Shown here piece after piece: positions 52,864 to 61,750 of a stretch of 64,000 bases of DNA; position 1 is the stretch's first letter, and the number at the start of each line of letters is the position of its first letter. Both the position numbers and the translations under genes were made by a program. The stretch covers positions 4,208,501 through 4,272,500 of the forward strand of contig NZ_LR134386.1 in NCBI RefSeq assembly GCF_900637665.1, in the 5' to 3' direction. The stretch comes from Chryseobacterium nakagawai (GTDB taxonomy: Bacteria; Bacteroidota; Bacteroidia; Flavobacteriales; Weeksellaceae). Below the pieces are notes generated by a model. That model did no database searches. It was given only the letters and a program-made list of their open reading frames with translations, and had not been told where the DNA came from.

Positions 52864-54132
52864 TTATAATTTAACACTTACCTGCATCACCTGAAGTTCA
52901 AATTCTTTGGATGCTACCAATAAATGATCAAAAATATCAGCCTGGATCTGCTCGAAATGTTCCCATTTGGAATCATTCGCAAAACAATACACTTCAAGCG
53001 GAAGACCTTGCGGAGTAATTTCCAGCTGGCGAACCATTCTTGTTGCATTCTTTTCTATATCAGGATCATTTTCTATATATCTCTGTGCATAATATCTGAA
53101 AACACCAATATTGGTAAGCTGCCTTCCGTTAATAATTTTATCGTTATTACTCAGGCTTTCTTTTTCTCTCCTGATCTCCACTCTTTTCTGTTCCAGATAA
53201 TCTGCAATAAGGTTAATTTCTTTTAACCGTTCAATATCCTCATCCGTAAGAAACTTAAAGGAGTTGATATTGAAATAAATAGATTTTTTAATTCTCCTGT
53301 TATTGGATTCAGACATGATCTGCATGTTTTTGATCTCCGTAGTCAGGAAATCATAGGTAGGAATAGTGGAAACCGTTTTGTCAAAATTGGTAATTTTTGT
53401 AGTCAGAAGGCTGATCTCTGTAATATTGCCTTCTATACTGTATTTGGGAATACTAATCCAGTCTCCCACTTTCATATTCTTGGAAGTCGCTACATGAATT
53501 CCTGTTACAAACCCTAAGATAGTATCTCTGAAAACAAGCACCAAAACTGCTGTAATAGCTCCCAAACTTCCTACAATGGTTGTTCCTTTGATCCCGAAGA
53601 CCACACAAATACCTACAACCGTAAACACAAAGAGTCCAAGGATTTTCATTGTTTCTGAAATGGCATTTAATGCCATAATTTTATAGAAATCCTGCTTGAT
53701 AGAAAAGTAATTTCTCAATGCGGTTAATGATCTGTACAACATGCCTGCAAGAATCATTACCAATCCCAGATTAACACAGCGTATGATAAAAATTGTTGTC
53801 TTAGGTAATGCTCCTTCTGGAAAAATAGAGCCCTGTATCCCTCCTACTATAGTCAGAGCCGCAAAATGAGCTACTGAATTGGTAATTTTGGATTGATAGA
53901 TGGATTTAAGAACCGGAAATTTTTCTTCGTTGTGAAAAAGGCGGAAAATAAAATTGATAACAAATTTAAAAACAAAGTCTACAATTAAAAATACTGCACA
54001 AAGCAATGCCAACTTTACAATAATATGAATAACCCAATCCAGCCCGGAGGGTGAAATCTGGGTGATATAAATGTACAACTGCTCGCTTATTTCCTGCAAA
54101 TAGTTCTTGGTATCCTGTAGGTCATCTTTCAT
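52864..54132 (-). CDS. MscS-family mechanosensitive ion channel
   Basis: A 422-residue protein. Four to five N-terminal helices (LDWVIHIIVKLALLCAVFLIVDFVFKFVINF and on) lead to the pore region GSLGAITAVLVLVFRDTILGFVTG. The MscS beta domain follows (MKVGDWISIPKYSIEGNITEISLLTTKI, then TIPTYDFLTTEIKNM), and a long C-terminal part. The size and C-terminus resemble YbdG-type miniconductance channels. It opens under membrane tension to release solutes. A TAAATTTG box lies five bases before the ATG. Confidence 0.9.
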   Translation of the reverse strand: MKDDLQDTKNYLQEISEQLYIYITQISPSGLDWVIHIIVKLALLCAVFLIVDFVFKFVINFIFRLFHNEEKFPVLKSIYQSKITNSVAHFAALTIVGGIQGSIFPEGALPKTTIFIIRCVNLGLVMILAGMLYRSLTALRNYFSIKQDFYKIMALNAISETMKILGLFVFTVVGICVVFGIKGTTIVGSLGAITAVLVLVFRDTILGFVTGIHVATSKNMKVGDWISIPKYSIEGNITEISLLTTKITNFDKTVSTIPTYDFLTTEIKNMQIMSESNNRRIKKSIYFNINSFKFLTDEDIERLKEINLIADYLEQKRVEIRREKESLSNNDKIINGRQLTNIGVFRYYAQRYIENDPDIEKNATRMVRQLEITPQGLPLEVYCFANDSKWEHFEQIQADIFDHLLVASKEFELQVMQVSVKL

Positions 54133-54313
54133 TACAGCAAATTTATAAAATTAAGGATGATGATGTTACTATTCACAATCAATTTTCATCCCAAATTTTA
54201 AAAGGGGCACAAAATTTCTTTATCCTATTCAGGAAACTCCTGTATTTTCACAATCAGGCCTATTTGTTGAATCACTAAGGTTTCATATCTTCGTTTATAT
54301 TTTAAAGAAAAGA

Positions 54314-54805
54314 ATGGATACAACTGTCATTAATATTCTCTGTCTTATTTTATTGTTTGTAGGAATATTGGGAACATTCCTCCCTGTTTTACCAGGACTT
54401 TTATTAAGTATTTGTGGCTTGCTGATCTACAAATTCGGAACTGACGCTGATCTTCCCATGCTCTATGTATGGGCTTTCGGAATCCTCACAGCTGCCTCTG
54501 TGGTTTTAAGCTATGTGATCCCCGCAAGAACCAACAGAAAATATGGCGGAACACGTTGGGGAAGCATTGGTTCTGTAATAGGAACTATTGTGGGAATATT
54601 CATTCCAATTCCGTTAGGCTTTCTGGTTGGAATGTTTGCAGGTGTATTTATTGGTGAAATGCTTCACGACAGTAAAGACATGAACAAAGCTTTACAATCT
54701 ACTAAAGGGGCTTTAATCGGATTTATTTATGGTACCGGGTTCAGTTTTGTAGTAGGTGTGGCAATGTTTTTGGTAGTACTTCTTAATATGTTTGATATTA
54801 TTTAA
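54314..54805 (+). CDS. DUF456-domain membrane protein
   Basis: A 163-residue protein with four to five helices rich in Gly: LLFVGILGTFLPVLPGLLLSICGLLIY is the DUF456 opening, followed by YVIPARTNRKYGGTRWGSIGSVIGTIVGIF and PLGFLVGMFAGVFIGE. The Gly-zipper-like segments are typical. Function of the family is unknown. The next gene follows 18 bases downstream. Confidence 0.88.
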   Translation: MDTTVINILCLILLFVGILGTFLPVLPGLLLSICGLLIYKFGTDADLPMLYVWAFGILTAASVVLSYVIPARTNRKYGGTRWGSIGSVIGTIVGIFIPIPLGFLVGMFAGVFIGEMLHDSKDMNKALQSTKGALIGFIYGTGFSFVVGVAMFLVVLLNMFDII

Positions 54806-54823
54806 CTCAAAAAAAGAAAAATC

Positions 54824-55321
54824 ATGTTCCATAAAGCCATTATATTCAGCCTGGGAATTTTCGCATTAACGGGATGCGATGCCCAAAAGAAAGCTAAGGC
54901 GGACACAAAAGCCCCTGAAATGACAACCAATACAAAGTCTAATGATCAGAAGAATGATCTCATTTACCTGAATGAAGGAGAAAATAAATTCCTGAAAGAA
55001 TATCAGATGAATATTACTTTCAAAGGGATTTCTGAAGACAGCCGTTGTCCTGAAGGCGTAAATTGTATCTGGGCCGGAGTGGCTCTTGCACAAGTTGAAG
55101 TCATGGGAACCTCTACCCGACCTGTACTTCTGAACCTTGCAAGCATGGACTTCCCCAATCGAAACTATCGCCAATCGACAGATTTCAACGGTTATACTAT
55201 TACGTTACAAGAGGTAACTCCATATCCTAAATCAGAAGGAGCCACAGCATTAAATGGAAAATATAAGATAGGAGTCAGTATTAAAAAAGCCGGGGCTTCA
55301 TCTGACACTACCACGAAATAG
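54824..55321 (+). CDS. Hypothetical lipoprotein
   Basis: A 165-residue lipoprotein (MFHKAIIFSLGIFALTGC, lipobox LTGC) with a Lys/Ala/Thr-rich linker and a C-terminal beta domain containing SEDSRCPEGVNCIWAGVALAQVEV. The paired Cys in RCPEGVNCIW are a recurrent feature of small bacterial envelope proteins of unknown role. Co-directional with the DUF456 gene. The last 14 bases overlap the convergent ung gene. Confidence 0.78.
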   Translation: MFHKAIIFSLGIFALTGCDAQKKAKADTKAPEMTTNTKSNDQKNDLIYLNEGENKFLKEYQMNITFKGISEDSRCPEGVNCIWAGVALAQVEVMGTSTRPVLLNLASMDFPNRNYRQSTDFNGYTITLQEVTPYPKSEGATALNGKYKIGVSIKKAGASSDTTTK

Positions 55322-55949
55322 GCTTCTTTCCTTTGGATACAAGATATTCATTAATTTTTGAGAAAGGTTTGCTTCCGAAGAATCCTCTATAAACAGAAAA
55401 CGGTGACGGGTGTGCGGACTTCAATATAAAATGCTTAGCCGGATCAATCAGTTCGGCTTTTTTCTGTGCAAAAGCTCCCCACAATACGAAGACTACATTT
55501 TCTTTTTTATCTGAAATCTCCTTGATGATAAAGTTGGTAAATTGTTCCCAACCAAGATCTTTATGAGAGTTTGGAGTATGTGCCCGTACCGTTAACGTTG
55601 CATTTAGCAAAAGAACCCCTTGTTTCCCCCAGTCATCTAATTCTTTGGAAGTTCTTACCACTCCAAGATCATCTTTTAGTTCGATAAAAATATTTTTAAG
55701 AGATGGCGGCGCTGTAACCTGCTCAGAAACAGAAAAACACAATCCATTCGCCTGATAATCATTATGATAAGGGTCCTGACCGATAATCACTACCTCAACG
55801 TCCTCAAACGGTGTAAGTTCAAGCGCTCTGAAAATTTGATTTTTCGGAGGAAAAACTTTGGTGGTTGCGTATTCGTTCTTTACTTTTTCCCAAAGGGTCG
55901 TAAAGTATTCAGTGCTTTTTATCGGGGCTAAAATTTCTGTCCAGGTCAT
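55308..55949 (-). CDS. ung: Uracil-DNA glycosylase
   Basis: A 213-residue family 1 UDG. VVIIGQDPYHNDYQANGLCFSV carries the catalytic Asp in GQDPYH, and SAHPSPFSVYRGFFG is the DNA-intercalation loop. LLLNATLTVRAHTPNSH and FVLWGAFAQKK fit the remaining motifs. It removes uracil from DNA in base-excision repair. A full -7 box TACTTTTG ends four bases before the ATG. Confidence 0.96.
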   Translation of the reverse strand: MTWTEILAPIKSTEYFTTLWEKVKNEYATTKVFPPKNQIFRALELTPFEDVEVVIIGQDPYHNDYQANGLCFSVSEQVTAPPSLKNIFIELKDDLGVVRTSKELDDWGKQGVLLLNATLTVRAHTPNSHKDLGWEQFTNFIIKEISDKKENVVFVLWGAFAQKKAELIDPAKHFILKSAHPSPFSVYRGFFGSKPFSKINEYLVSKGKKPISW

Positions 55950-55953
55950 ACTG

Positions 55954-55961
55954 CAAAAGTA
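55954..55961 (-). promoter_or_regulatory. -7 element four bases before the ung start
   Basis: Minus strand: TACTTTTG, then CAGT, then ATG. Same geometry as at holB, the FUSC gene and the mutS2-like gene. Confidence 0.5.
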
Positions 55962-56065
55962 ATTAATATTAAAATAAAAGCATAATTCAGACTTTAAATA
56001 TCTTCACTTTTATTTTTGATTAAAAATGATATAACACTATAGAAGCAATAGAAATCTATCAGCAT

Positions 56066-56572
56066 TTATCTCCTTTTTAAACCAAAAATAATATTATCCG
56101 GATGACCTTCGTCTTTTTTACCTTCTTCAAGGATAAAATGATGCTTTAAAAGAAGTCCTTTAGAATTTTCATTAAACTGACTGGTAATTGCAACAATCTT
56201 CTGTAACTGCAAGTTTTTGAATCCATAATCCAAAACAGCACTGAGAGCTTCAGACATAATTCCTTTCCTGTGATAATCCGGCAGCAGTTCATATCCGACT
56301 TCTGCGGTCTTCCTATCTTCTGAAAAGTTCCACAGACAAATTGTTCCGATAAGATTCCAACCATTTTTATATGAAATTCCCGCAAAAAAAACTTTCTTAT
56401 TCTGAGTTTCTCTTTTGATGTGTAAGATAAATTCCAATGCATCATAGTTGCTCTTAGGAGAATTTCTTCGCACATATTGATTGGTTACTTCATTACTTCT
56501 AATTCGAAGAATATCTTCTATATGACCTTCATGGATCTCTTTTAAGACCAGTCTTTCTGTTTCAAGTTTCAT
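56066..56572 (-). CDS. GNAT-family N-acetyltransferase (RimJ/RimL-like)
   Basis: The start at 56572 gives MKLETERLVLKEIHEGHIED, the usual opening of this group; an ATG at 56593 would add seven residues. The 168-residue protein has the acetyl-CoA binding motif GYELLPDYHRKGIMSEALSAV and a C-terminal LLKHHFILEEGKKDEG. RimJ/RimL-like members acetylate protein N-termini or antibiotics. The target is unknown. Confidence 0.88.
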   Translation of the reverse strand: MKLETERLVLKEIHEGHIEDILRIRSNEVTNQYVRRNSPKSNYDALEFILHIKRETQNKKVFFAGISYKNGWNLIGTICLWNFSEDRKTAEVGYELLPDYHRKGIMSEALSAVLDYGFKNLQLQKIVAITSQFNENSKGLLLKHHFILEEGKKDEGHPDNIIFGLKRR

Positions 56573-56687
56573 ATTTTCATTAAAAATTATCATCCAATCT
56601 CTGAAAAGAAATACAGAGTAAACAATAATTCTTTCATCAATCTATTTTGTAAATCGCTCAAATATACGTAATAATCAAAATTCTCAC

Positions 56688-56695
56688 TAAATTTG
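56688..56695 (+). promoter_or_regulatory. -7 element four bases before the mutS2-like GTG start
   Basis: TAAATTTG, then CACT, then GTG (56700). Full -7 match; no TTG at the usual -33 distance. Confidence 0.5.
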
Positions 56696-56699
56696 CACT

Positions 56700-58847
56700 G
56701 TGTATATAGATAAAGAAGATTTAGACGAATTAGAGTTTCCGCAATTGCTCGCGGAAATTTCCCCATTTGCGTATTCTCCGAAAACAAGAGAAAAAATTCT
56801 TCAACTTCGTCCGATGGAAATTGACGAGGCGGAACTTTCATTGAAAAAAACATCAGAATATCTGTCGAGTTTTGAAAGTTCAAATGCAATTCCGTTTGAT
56901 GAGTATGAAGATATTGAAAGTGAGCTGAAACTGATGCTGATTGAAAATTACCGTCTGGAAAACAGTGCTTTCATCAAAATAAAAGCCATCACAGAACAGA
57001 TCGGAAGATTGCAAAAGTTCTTGCCTACCATGCCAGAAACGTTTCCTACTTTATTGGAAGAAGTTTCTATACTGGAATTCAGAAAAGAAATCATCGAGAA
57101 GGTAGATAAAGTATTCAACCGGTTTGGTGAGGTAAAAAGTGATGCTTCTCCAGCTTTAAAAGGGATAAGAACTGAGATTCAGCATGCTAAAAAAGCGATT
57201 CAGGAAAACTTCAATCGTGCTCTGACTACGTATGGACAGAGTGATTTTTTGGATGATATAAGGGAAACAATTATTGATGACCAAAGGGTGTTGGCGGTAA
57301 AATCAGGATTTAAGAAAAGAGTTCCGGGAAGAACCCTGGGCATTTCAAAAACCGGATCTATCACCTATATCCAGCCGGACAGTGTTGTAAAACATTATTT
57401 CAAGCTTCGTGAGAATGAAGAGGAAGAGAAAAAAGAAATTGATAAAGTTTTAAGAACGCTTACTGCTGAACTGGCAGAATTCCAGCCTCAACTTTGGAGA
57501 TATCAGGTGTATATTTTTGATCTTGACCTGGTAATGGCTAAAGCTAAGTTTGCAGAGCTTATCAACGGAGTTCTTCCAAAGATCAACCGTCATAGAACAT
57601 TGAGATTGAAAGATGCTTTCCATCCTTTATTATGGTTGAGAAATAAGGTAGAGAACAAAACAATTCATCCACAAACTCTGGCTTTAACGGATCATAATAG
57701 AATTATATGTATTTCCGGACCTAATGCCGGTGGAAAATCAATTACATTAAAGACAGTAGGCTTGCTGCAATTGATGATTCAAAGTGGGATTCTGGTCCCT
57801 GTTCATCCAAAGTCCGAAATGTTTTTCTTTGAAAAAATCATGACTGACATTGGTGATAACCAATCCATTGAAAACCATCTATCCACCTATTCATCAAGGT
57901 TAAAGAAAATGTCTGGAATCATCCGTGAGGCTGACGCAAATACACTTTTACTGATTGACGAATTTGGAACGGGTTCTGATCCTGAATTGGGAGGTGCTTT
58001 GGCTGAAAGTTTTATGGAATTTTTCTACGATAAGAAGAGCTTTGCGATCATTACAACGCATTATACCAACATCAAATTGGTTATAGAGCAGCTTCCAAAT
58101 GCTCAGAACGCGGCAATGCTTTTCAATGAAGAGACCCTGGAGCCCATGTACAAACTGGAGGTTGGCCAAGCAGGAAGTTCTTTTACTTTTGAAGTTGCTG
58201 AAAAGAATAAAATCCCAAGGTTCATCATTCATTCTGCTAAGAAAAAGGTAGAACATGACATTGTAAATCTTGATAAAACGATTGTAAAGCTTCAACAGGA
58301 GAAATTTGAGGTTGAAAAACTGAAATCGGATCTTGCGGAAAGAAAAGAATCTGTAGAAGACAAGCGTGATAATCTTCAGAAACTGAATGACCAACTTCAG
58401 CAGAAACTATTCAATTTCCAGAAACTTTATGAAGAGGAACACCGTAAACTTCAATTCGGGAATAAGATTGAAACGTTCATTGACAGCTATACAAAAGGAA
58501 AATCCAGAAAAGATGTGGTGAAGGACTTTGTGAAACTGCTTGAACAGGAAAAATTTAGAAAGATTGGTGCTGATAAGGATGAATCCAAACGTCTTCAGGT
58601 GGTTAAGAGAAAGATCACACAACAGCTTAAAAAGGAAGAAGTGATTGAAAAAATTGCTGAAACCAACGAAAAACTGGAAGAAAAACGCAAGAGTGACCGC
58701 GAAATATGGATGAAAATAGGGCAGCGTGTCCGAATTACCGGAAGTACCAGCGTAGGAACGATTGAGAAAATCTCCAGAAATAAAGTGATTGTCAATTACG
58801 GAACTTTCAAAACGACGATTGATGCAGATGAACTAGAGAGAATTTAA
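56700..58847 (+). CDS. MutS2-like ATPase lacking the Smr domain
   Basis: A 715-residue protein. The GTG start is kept because the residues right after it (YIDKEDLDELEFPQLLAEI) are the conserved MutS2 N-terminus, and no ATG is nearby. It has an alpha-helical lever/clamp region, Walker A GPNAGGKSITLKT, the signature loop with STYSSRLKKM, Walker B LLIDEFGTGSDPELGG, and a long coiled-coil clamp (residues about 505-680). The C-terminus (RVRITGSTSVGTIEKISRNKVIVNYGT) is a KOW-like domain. The Smr nuclease domain of B. subtilis MutS2 (about 785 residues) is absent. Likely role: recombination control or ribosome rescue. Confidence 0.88.
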   Translation: MYIDKEDLDELEFPQLLAEISPFAYSPKTREKILQLRPMEIDEAELSLKKTSEYLSSFESSNAIPFDEYEDIESELKLMLIENYRLENSAFIKIKAITEQIGRLQKFLPTMPETFPTLLEEVSILEFRKEIIEKVDKVFNRFGEVKSDASPALKGIRTEIQHAKKAIQENFNRALTTYGQSDFLDDIRETIIDDQRVLAVKSGFKKRVPGRTLGISKTGSITYIQPDSVVKHYFKLRENEEEEKKEIDKVLRTLTAELAEFQPQLWRYQVYIFDLDLVMAKAKFAELINGVLPKINRHRTLRLKDAFHPLLWLRNKVENKTIHPQTLALTDHNRIICISGPNAGGKSITLKTVGLLQLMIQSGILVPVHPKSEMFFFEKIMTDIGDNQSIENHLSTYSSRLKKMSGIIREADANTLLLIDEFGTGSDPELGGALAESFMEFFYDKKSFAIITTHYTNIKLVIEQLPNAQNAAMLFNEETLEPMYKLEVGQAGSSFTFEVAEKNKIPRFIIHSAKKKVEHDIVNLDKTIVKLQQEKFEVEKLKSDLAERKESVEDKRDNLQKLNDQLQQKLFNFQKLYEEEHRKLQFGNKIETFIDSYTKGKSRKDVVKDFVKLLEQEKFRKIGADKDESKRLQVVKRKITQQLKKEEVIEKIAETNEKLEEKRKSDREIWMKIGQRVRITGSTSVGTIEKISRNKVIVNYGTFKTTIDADELERI

Positions 58848-58879
58848 TACATTTGAAAATTAATTGAATACAATAATGG

Positions 58880-58910
58880 AAGAGAGTGTCTGAGGATGCT
58901 CTCTTTTCTT
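58880..58910 (+). terminator. Rho-independent terminator after the mutS2-like gene
   Basis: AAGAGAGTGTC with GATGCTCTCTT (two G-U pairs), 4-base loop, then TTCTTTT. Confidence 0.8.
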
Positions 58911-58957
58911 TTGTATATTCTCATGATAATTTCTTATTTTTAACAAAAACAATAATT

Positions 58958-59620
58958 ATGAAGCCATTAAAAGTATTATCAGACCTTATTCCAATACCAA
59001 GTTACACTGTCATTATTCTATGTTTTTTCTTTCCCTTTTTCTTGATAAAATGTGGTGATACCACCTTAATGTCTATTAAAGGAACAGATTTGGTAACAGG
59101 AGTTTCCAAACAGACAATGAATGAACGCATGAAAGAAAATTTAAAACAGAACTCTCCCTTTGGGTCCGCTTTTGGAAATGATTCTAATGACTCATCGTCA
59201 AATGCTGACAGTGAATATTCACCACTTAATGCTTCCAATGATAAAAATAACAAAGAGAATATTCCCCCAAGTCCGTTTATCATTCTTGCTTTTTTAGCTG
59301 CCATTGCAGGAATTGTCATTCATCTGATAAAAAGTATTAAGAAAAAATACATCTATCATATTGCTATTTCCCTGTTAGGTCTTATCTCTTTATTAACTTT
59401 CTATTTAACATTCCAATCCAAGATGGAAGGTCTCGGAAATAATAAAGTTGGAATGGGATTGGGCGGCGGCGTCACCATCAGCTATGGTTTTGGAACTGCT
59501 TTTTATGTGTGTGGGGTCTTATTCCTGCTTGTTTTTTTATTCTTTGGAGTATTTTCTTATTATCTTAAAAATGATCCAAAGGCTATTTATGATTCATCTA
59601 ATCAAAGATCAGAATCTTAG
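58958..59620 (+). CDS. Hypothetical membrane protein
   Basis: The start at 58958 (MKPLKVLSDLIPIPSYTVII) is preferred over an upstream frame-opening at 58886 that overlaps the terminator. The 220-residue protein has an N-terminal helix ending in FFFPFFLIKCGD, a long Ser/Asn-rich polar loop (about residues 60-110, periplasmic or disordered), and three more helices toward the C-terminus (FIILAFLAAIAGIVIHLI; YHIAISLLGLISLLTFYL; FYVCGVLFLLVFLFFGVF). I recognise no family. Confidence 0.72.
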   Translation: MKPLKVLSDLIPIPSYTVIILCFFFPFFLIKCGDTTLMSIKGTDLVTGVSKQTMNERMKENLKQNSPFGSAFGNDSNDSSSNADSEYSPLNASNDKNNKENIPPSPFIILAFLAAIAGIVIHLIKSIKKKYIYHIAISLLGLISLLTFYLTFQSKMEGLGNNKVGMGLGGGVTISYGFGTAFYVCGVLFLLVFLFFGVFSYYLKNDPKAIYDSSNQRSES

Positions 59621-59652
59621 TACAAGATTTATAGATCAAAAACTATTCTAAT

Positions 59653-60540
59653 ATGTACAAGATCTATCGCTCAGTATTTTTAATTGGGATTTTCAGTATT
59701 TTGTCTTTTATGAATGCACAGCAGAAAACACCAAATCCTGCACAAAAATTCAGTACGATAAAAATTGATGATATTTCAAAGGAAAACCTAATTATACCTA
59801 CTTATGAGACTCTGGTTTCCTATGCCAAACAAAAGCAGCCTGTCAATGAGATATTTTACACCGAAACCTATAATCAAGACACCAATACACATACTGTAGA
59901 ATTGAAAGACAAAGCTGACAGCGTTATTCCATTAACCACTTATGAATTCAAGGACGGAGTAATATATTCTATTATGACAGGCAAAAGAGATATACAGAAA
60001 TATACAAGAACAACTGAAAATTCAGGTTATACCCAGCAATTCTCTAACGCAATTCAGACCCAAATTGATTTCTATAAAAATGGCTTCATTCATACCATAA
60101 GACATTTTGGATATGGAATAAAAGCTTCCGGCTATCCGGCAGGGATATGGTATGCCTATTCTGAAGATGGTACATTACAACAGAAAATAGACCATGACTC
60201 TCATTTCAGAATGAATTTTTATGATCTTTTGGCTATAGCGGATTCATTTGGCTCTCCCTATATAGGTATTAATAGAGCTTTTAATGACATCCATTCCTAT
60301 TGGTATATTTTACTTTTTCCACATCCAGAAGATAGAACGACAAAAGAGAGAACCCTATTGATAGATGATAAAACAGGGCAAATAATATACAGTATCGTGG
60401 ATGGACAAAAAAAGTATTTGAAAACCAAAACCTATGACAGCCTAAACCTTAGCAAAGAGTCCCTGAAATGGCTACTGGAAAATGACAAGTACTACATTCC
60501 TGATGAAGAATTTTATAAATTATTTAGAGGGTATTGGTAA
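59653..60540 (+). CDS. Hypothetical exported protein
   Basis: A 295-residue protein with a signal peptide (MYKIYRSVFLIGIFSILSFMNA-Q). The mature part alternates beta-strands and loops. DFYKNGFIHTIRHFGYGIK and GIWYAYSEDGTLQQKIDHD recall the MORN-like/toxin-antitoxin YwqK antitoxin repeats of outer-membrane-associated proteins, but the match is weak. Function unknown. It starts 32 bases after the preceding membrane-protein gene and may share its transcript. Confidence 0.75.
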   Translation: MYKIYRSVFLIGIFSILSFMNAQQKTPNPAQKFSTIKIDDISKENLIIPTYETLVSYAKQKQPVNEIFYTETYNQDTNTHTVELKDKADSVIPLTTYEFKDGVIYSIMTGKRDIQKYTRTTENSGYTQQFSNAIQTQIDFYKNGFIHTIRHFGYGIKASGYPAGIWYAYSEDGTLQQKIDHDSHFRMNFYDLLAIADSFGSPYIGINRAFNDIHSYWYILLFPHPEDRTTKERTLLIDDKTGQIIYSIVDGQKKYLKTKTYDSLNLSKESLKWLLENDKYYIPDEEFYKLFRGYW

Positions 60541-60617
60541 TTTCAATAAATACCTTTTTATTTTACCCATCCAAAAAACATTTAATTTATATATTTGGGA
60601 ATCTAAAATTTGTTAAG

Positions 60618-61415
60618 ATGATTTCAGTAAACAAAGCATTGTACCTGTCTGCTTTCAGTATTTTTTCTTTAGCCTTTGTTAAAGGTCAGAATAAAGTTCC
60701 TTTTGGTGTTGTAAAAGCTGAAGAAGGCTACGCCAATGTACGTGTACATAAGGATAACTACAGGAAAATTGTAGATAAGATCCGTATGCGTAAAGGGGAT
60801 GTTTTTGTTTATGTAAAACCTGCTCCCGGAGAAACGGAATGGATCTGGATCAAATACCCTGAAAAGCAGGACGAGGAAAAACCTTTTGTACGCTATGAAA
60901 CCCTTGACAAAGAAGGAATGGTAAACAAAGAGCGTATTGCTTTTGTTGATCAGCTTCCCGCCTATACACCTTCTAAATCTAAAAACGGAAAATCACTGAT
61001 CTTTACAGATAATTCTGACCCTAAAATTCCTACTGCCCAAAGAAGTAAAGTGGTGATTGACGTGTATCCATCTAATGCCAGTTACCGTAAAAAGGAAAAA
61101 GATACCGAAGGAAAGCTTCTTACCATTGATAAAGTAAAGCCATGGGGAATTGGAAATGATCTTCCTGAAGGAATGACGGAAATTAAATCAATCAGACTTC
61201 AACAACCTGGAAGAGGTTCTGTTTTCGTGAGAGAAGCCATCAAAAATATGTTCCAGCCTACCATGGATTTCAACAATATAGGCGTAACTTCTCTGGACAA
61301 TGACAACATTTTCCTTTATATGATCAATGGTTCCGGAGAGTACAGATACACTACTCTATGGACGATCAAGAAGGGAAGAGTAATCAGCCAGATTATTTAT
61401 CATAATCCGGAATAA
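60618..61415 (+). CDS. Exported protein, paralogue of the SH3-domain protein at 38429
   Basis: The start at 60618 gives the signal peptide MISVNKALYLSAFSIFSLAFVKG-Q; the frame is open 84 bases farther up, but a TATATTTG box at 60590-60597 lies inside that part. The 265-residue product has an SH3-like opening (GVVKAEEGYANVRVHKDNYRK) and a C-terminal domain (IKNMFQPTMDFNN, then LYMINGSGEY, LWTIKKGRVIS) that parallels the protein at 38429. Periplasmic, function unknown. Confidence 0.78.
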   Translation: MISVNKALYLSAFSIFSLAFVKGQNKVPFGVVKAEEGYANVRVHKDNYRKIVDKIRMRKGDVFVYVKPAPGETEWIWIKYPEKQDEEKPFVRYETLDKEGMVNKERIAFVDQLPAYTPSKSKNGKSLIFTDNSDPKIPTAQRSKVVIDVYPSNASYRKKEKDTEGKLLTIDKVKPWGIGNDLPEGMTEIKSIRLQQPGRGSVFVREAIKNMFQPTMDFNNIGVTSLDNDNIFLYMINGSGEYRYTTLWTIKKGRVISQIIYHNPE

Positions 61416-61421
61416 ATTCAT

Positions 61422-61429
61422 TAATTTTG
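61422..61429 (+). promoter_or_regulatory. -7 element of the riboswitch-controlled transcript
   Basis: TAATTTTG, a complete -7 match, 32 bases before the riboswitch and just past the upstream stop codon. A TTT at 61396-61398 is 23 bases away, slightly long for -33. Confidence 0.6.
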
Positions 61430-61460
61430 CAGCCGAAAAAGTTTTACACTTATTCATCAT

Positions 61461-61620
61461 AGAAACTGGTTCTGCATAACCGCAGATTAAAAGGGAACCG
61501 TGTGAAAATCACGGACTGTCGCGCAACTGTAAGTAACTAAAATCTTTATCAAAAGATCCACTGTGCGAGGCATGGGAAGGAGGTAAAAGATGTTACAAGT
61601 CAGGAGACCTGCCGATTTCT
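61461..61620 (+). promoter_or_regulatory. Cobalamin (B12) riboswitch
   Basis: The conserved parts occur in order: GGTTCTGCATAACCGCAG region, AAGGGAACCGTGTGAAAATC, CTGTCGCGCAACTGTAAGT, CCACTGTGCGAGGCATGGGA, and the B12 box AAGTCAGGAGACCTGCC (61597-61613). The closing P1 stem pairs AGAAA (61461-61465) with TTTCT (61616-61620). Just after it, the competing hairpins TTTCTT/AAGAAA and AAACTT/AAGTTT may form the expression platform. The next full gene is an acyl-CoA thioesterase at 61747. Flavobacterial B12 riboswitches usually precede btuB-type transport or cobalamin genes. Confidence 0.93.
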
Positions 61621-61660
61621 TAAACAAGAAACTTTCGCGATTTGAAGTTTTATTGATCTG

Positions 61661-61750
61661 ATGGATTGTTTCAGGGGCTTCCAACGTTCCTGTCATTATT
61701 CTGTTGTTTTGATACTATTTCATTTCGCCTTAATTAATAATGAAATATGA
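61661..61750 (+). CDS. Possible 29-residue leader ORF coupled to the thioesterase gene
   Basis: An ATG at 61661 opens a 29-codon frame (MDCFRGFQRSCHYSVVLILF...) whose TGA overlaps the thioesterase start in the form ATGA. It sits between the riboswitch and the gene. It could be a regulatory leader peptide or a chance frame. No homology is recognised, and low confidence is intended. Confidence 0.25.
   Translation: MDCFRGFQRSCHYSVVLILFHFALINNEI

Noticed and set aside
58886..58957. Upstream extension of the membrane protein gene
   Set aside because: It would start within the terminator of the mutS2-like gene and adds a segment that does not fit a membrane start.
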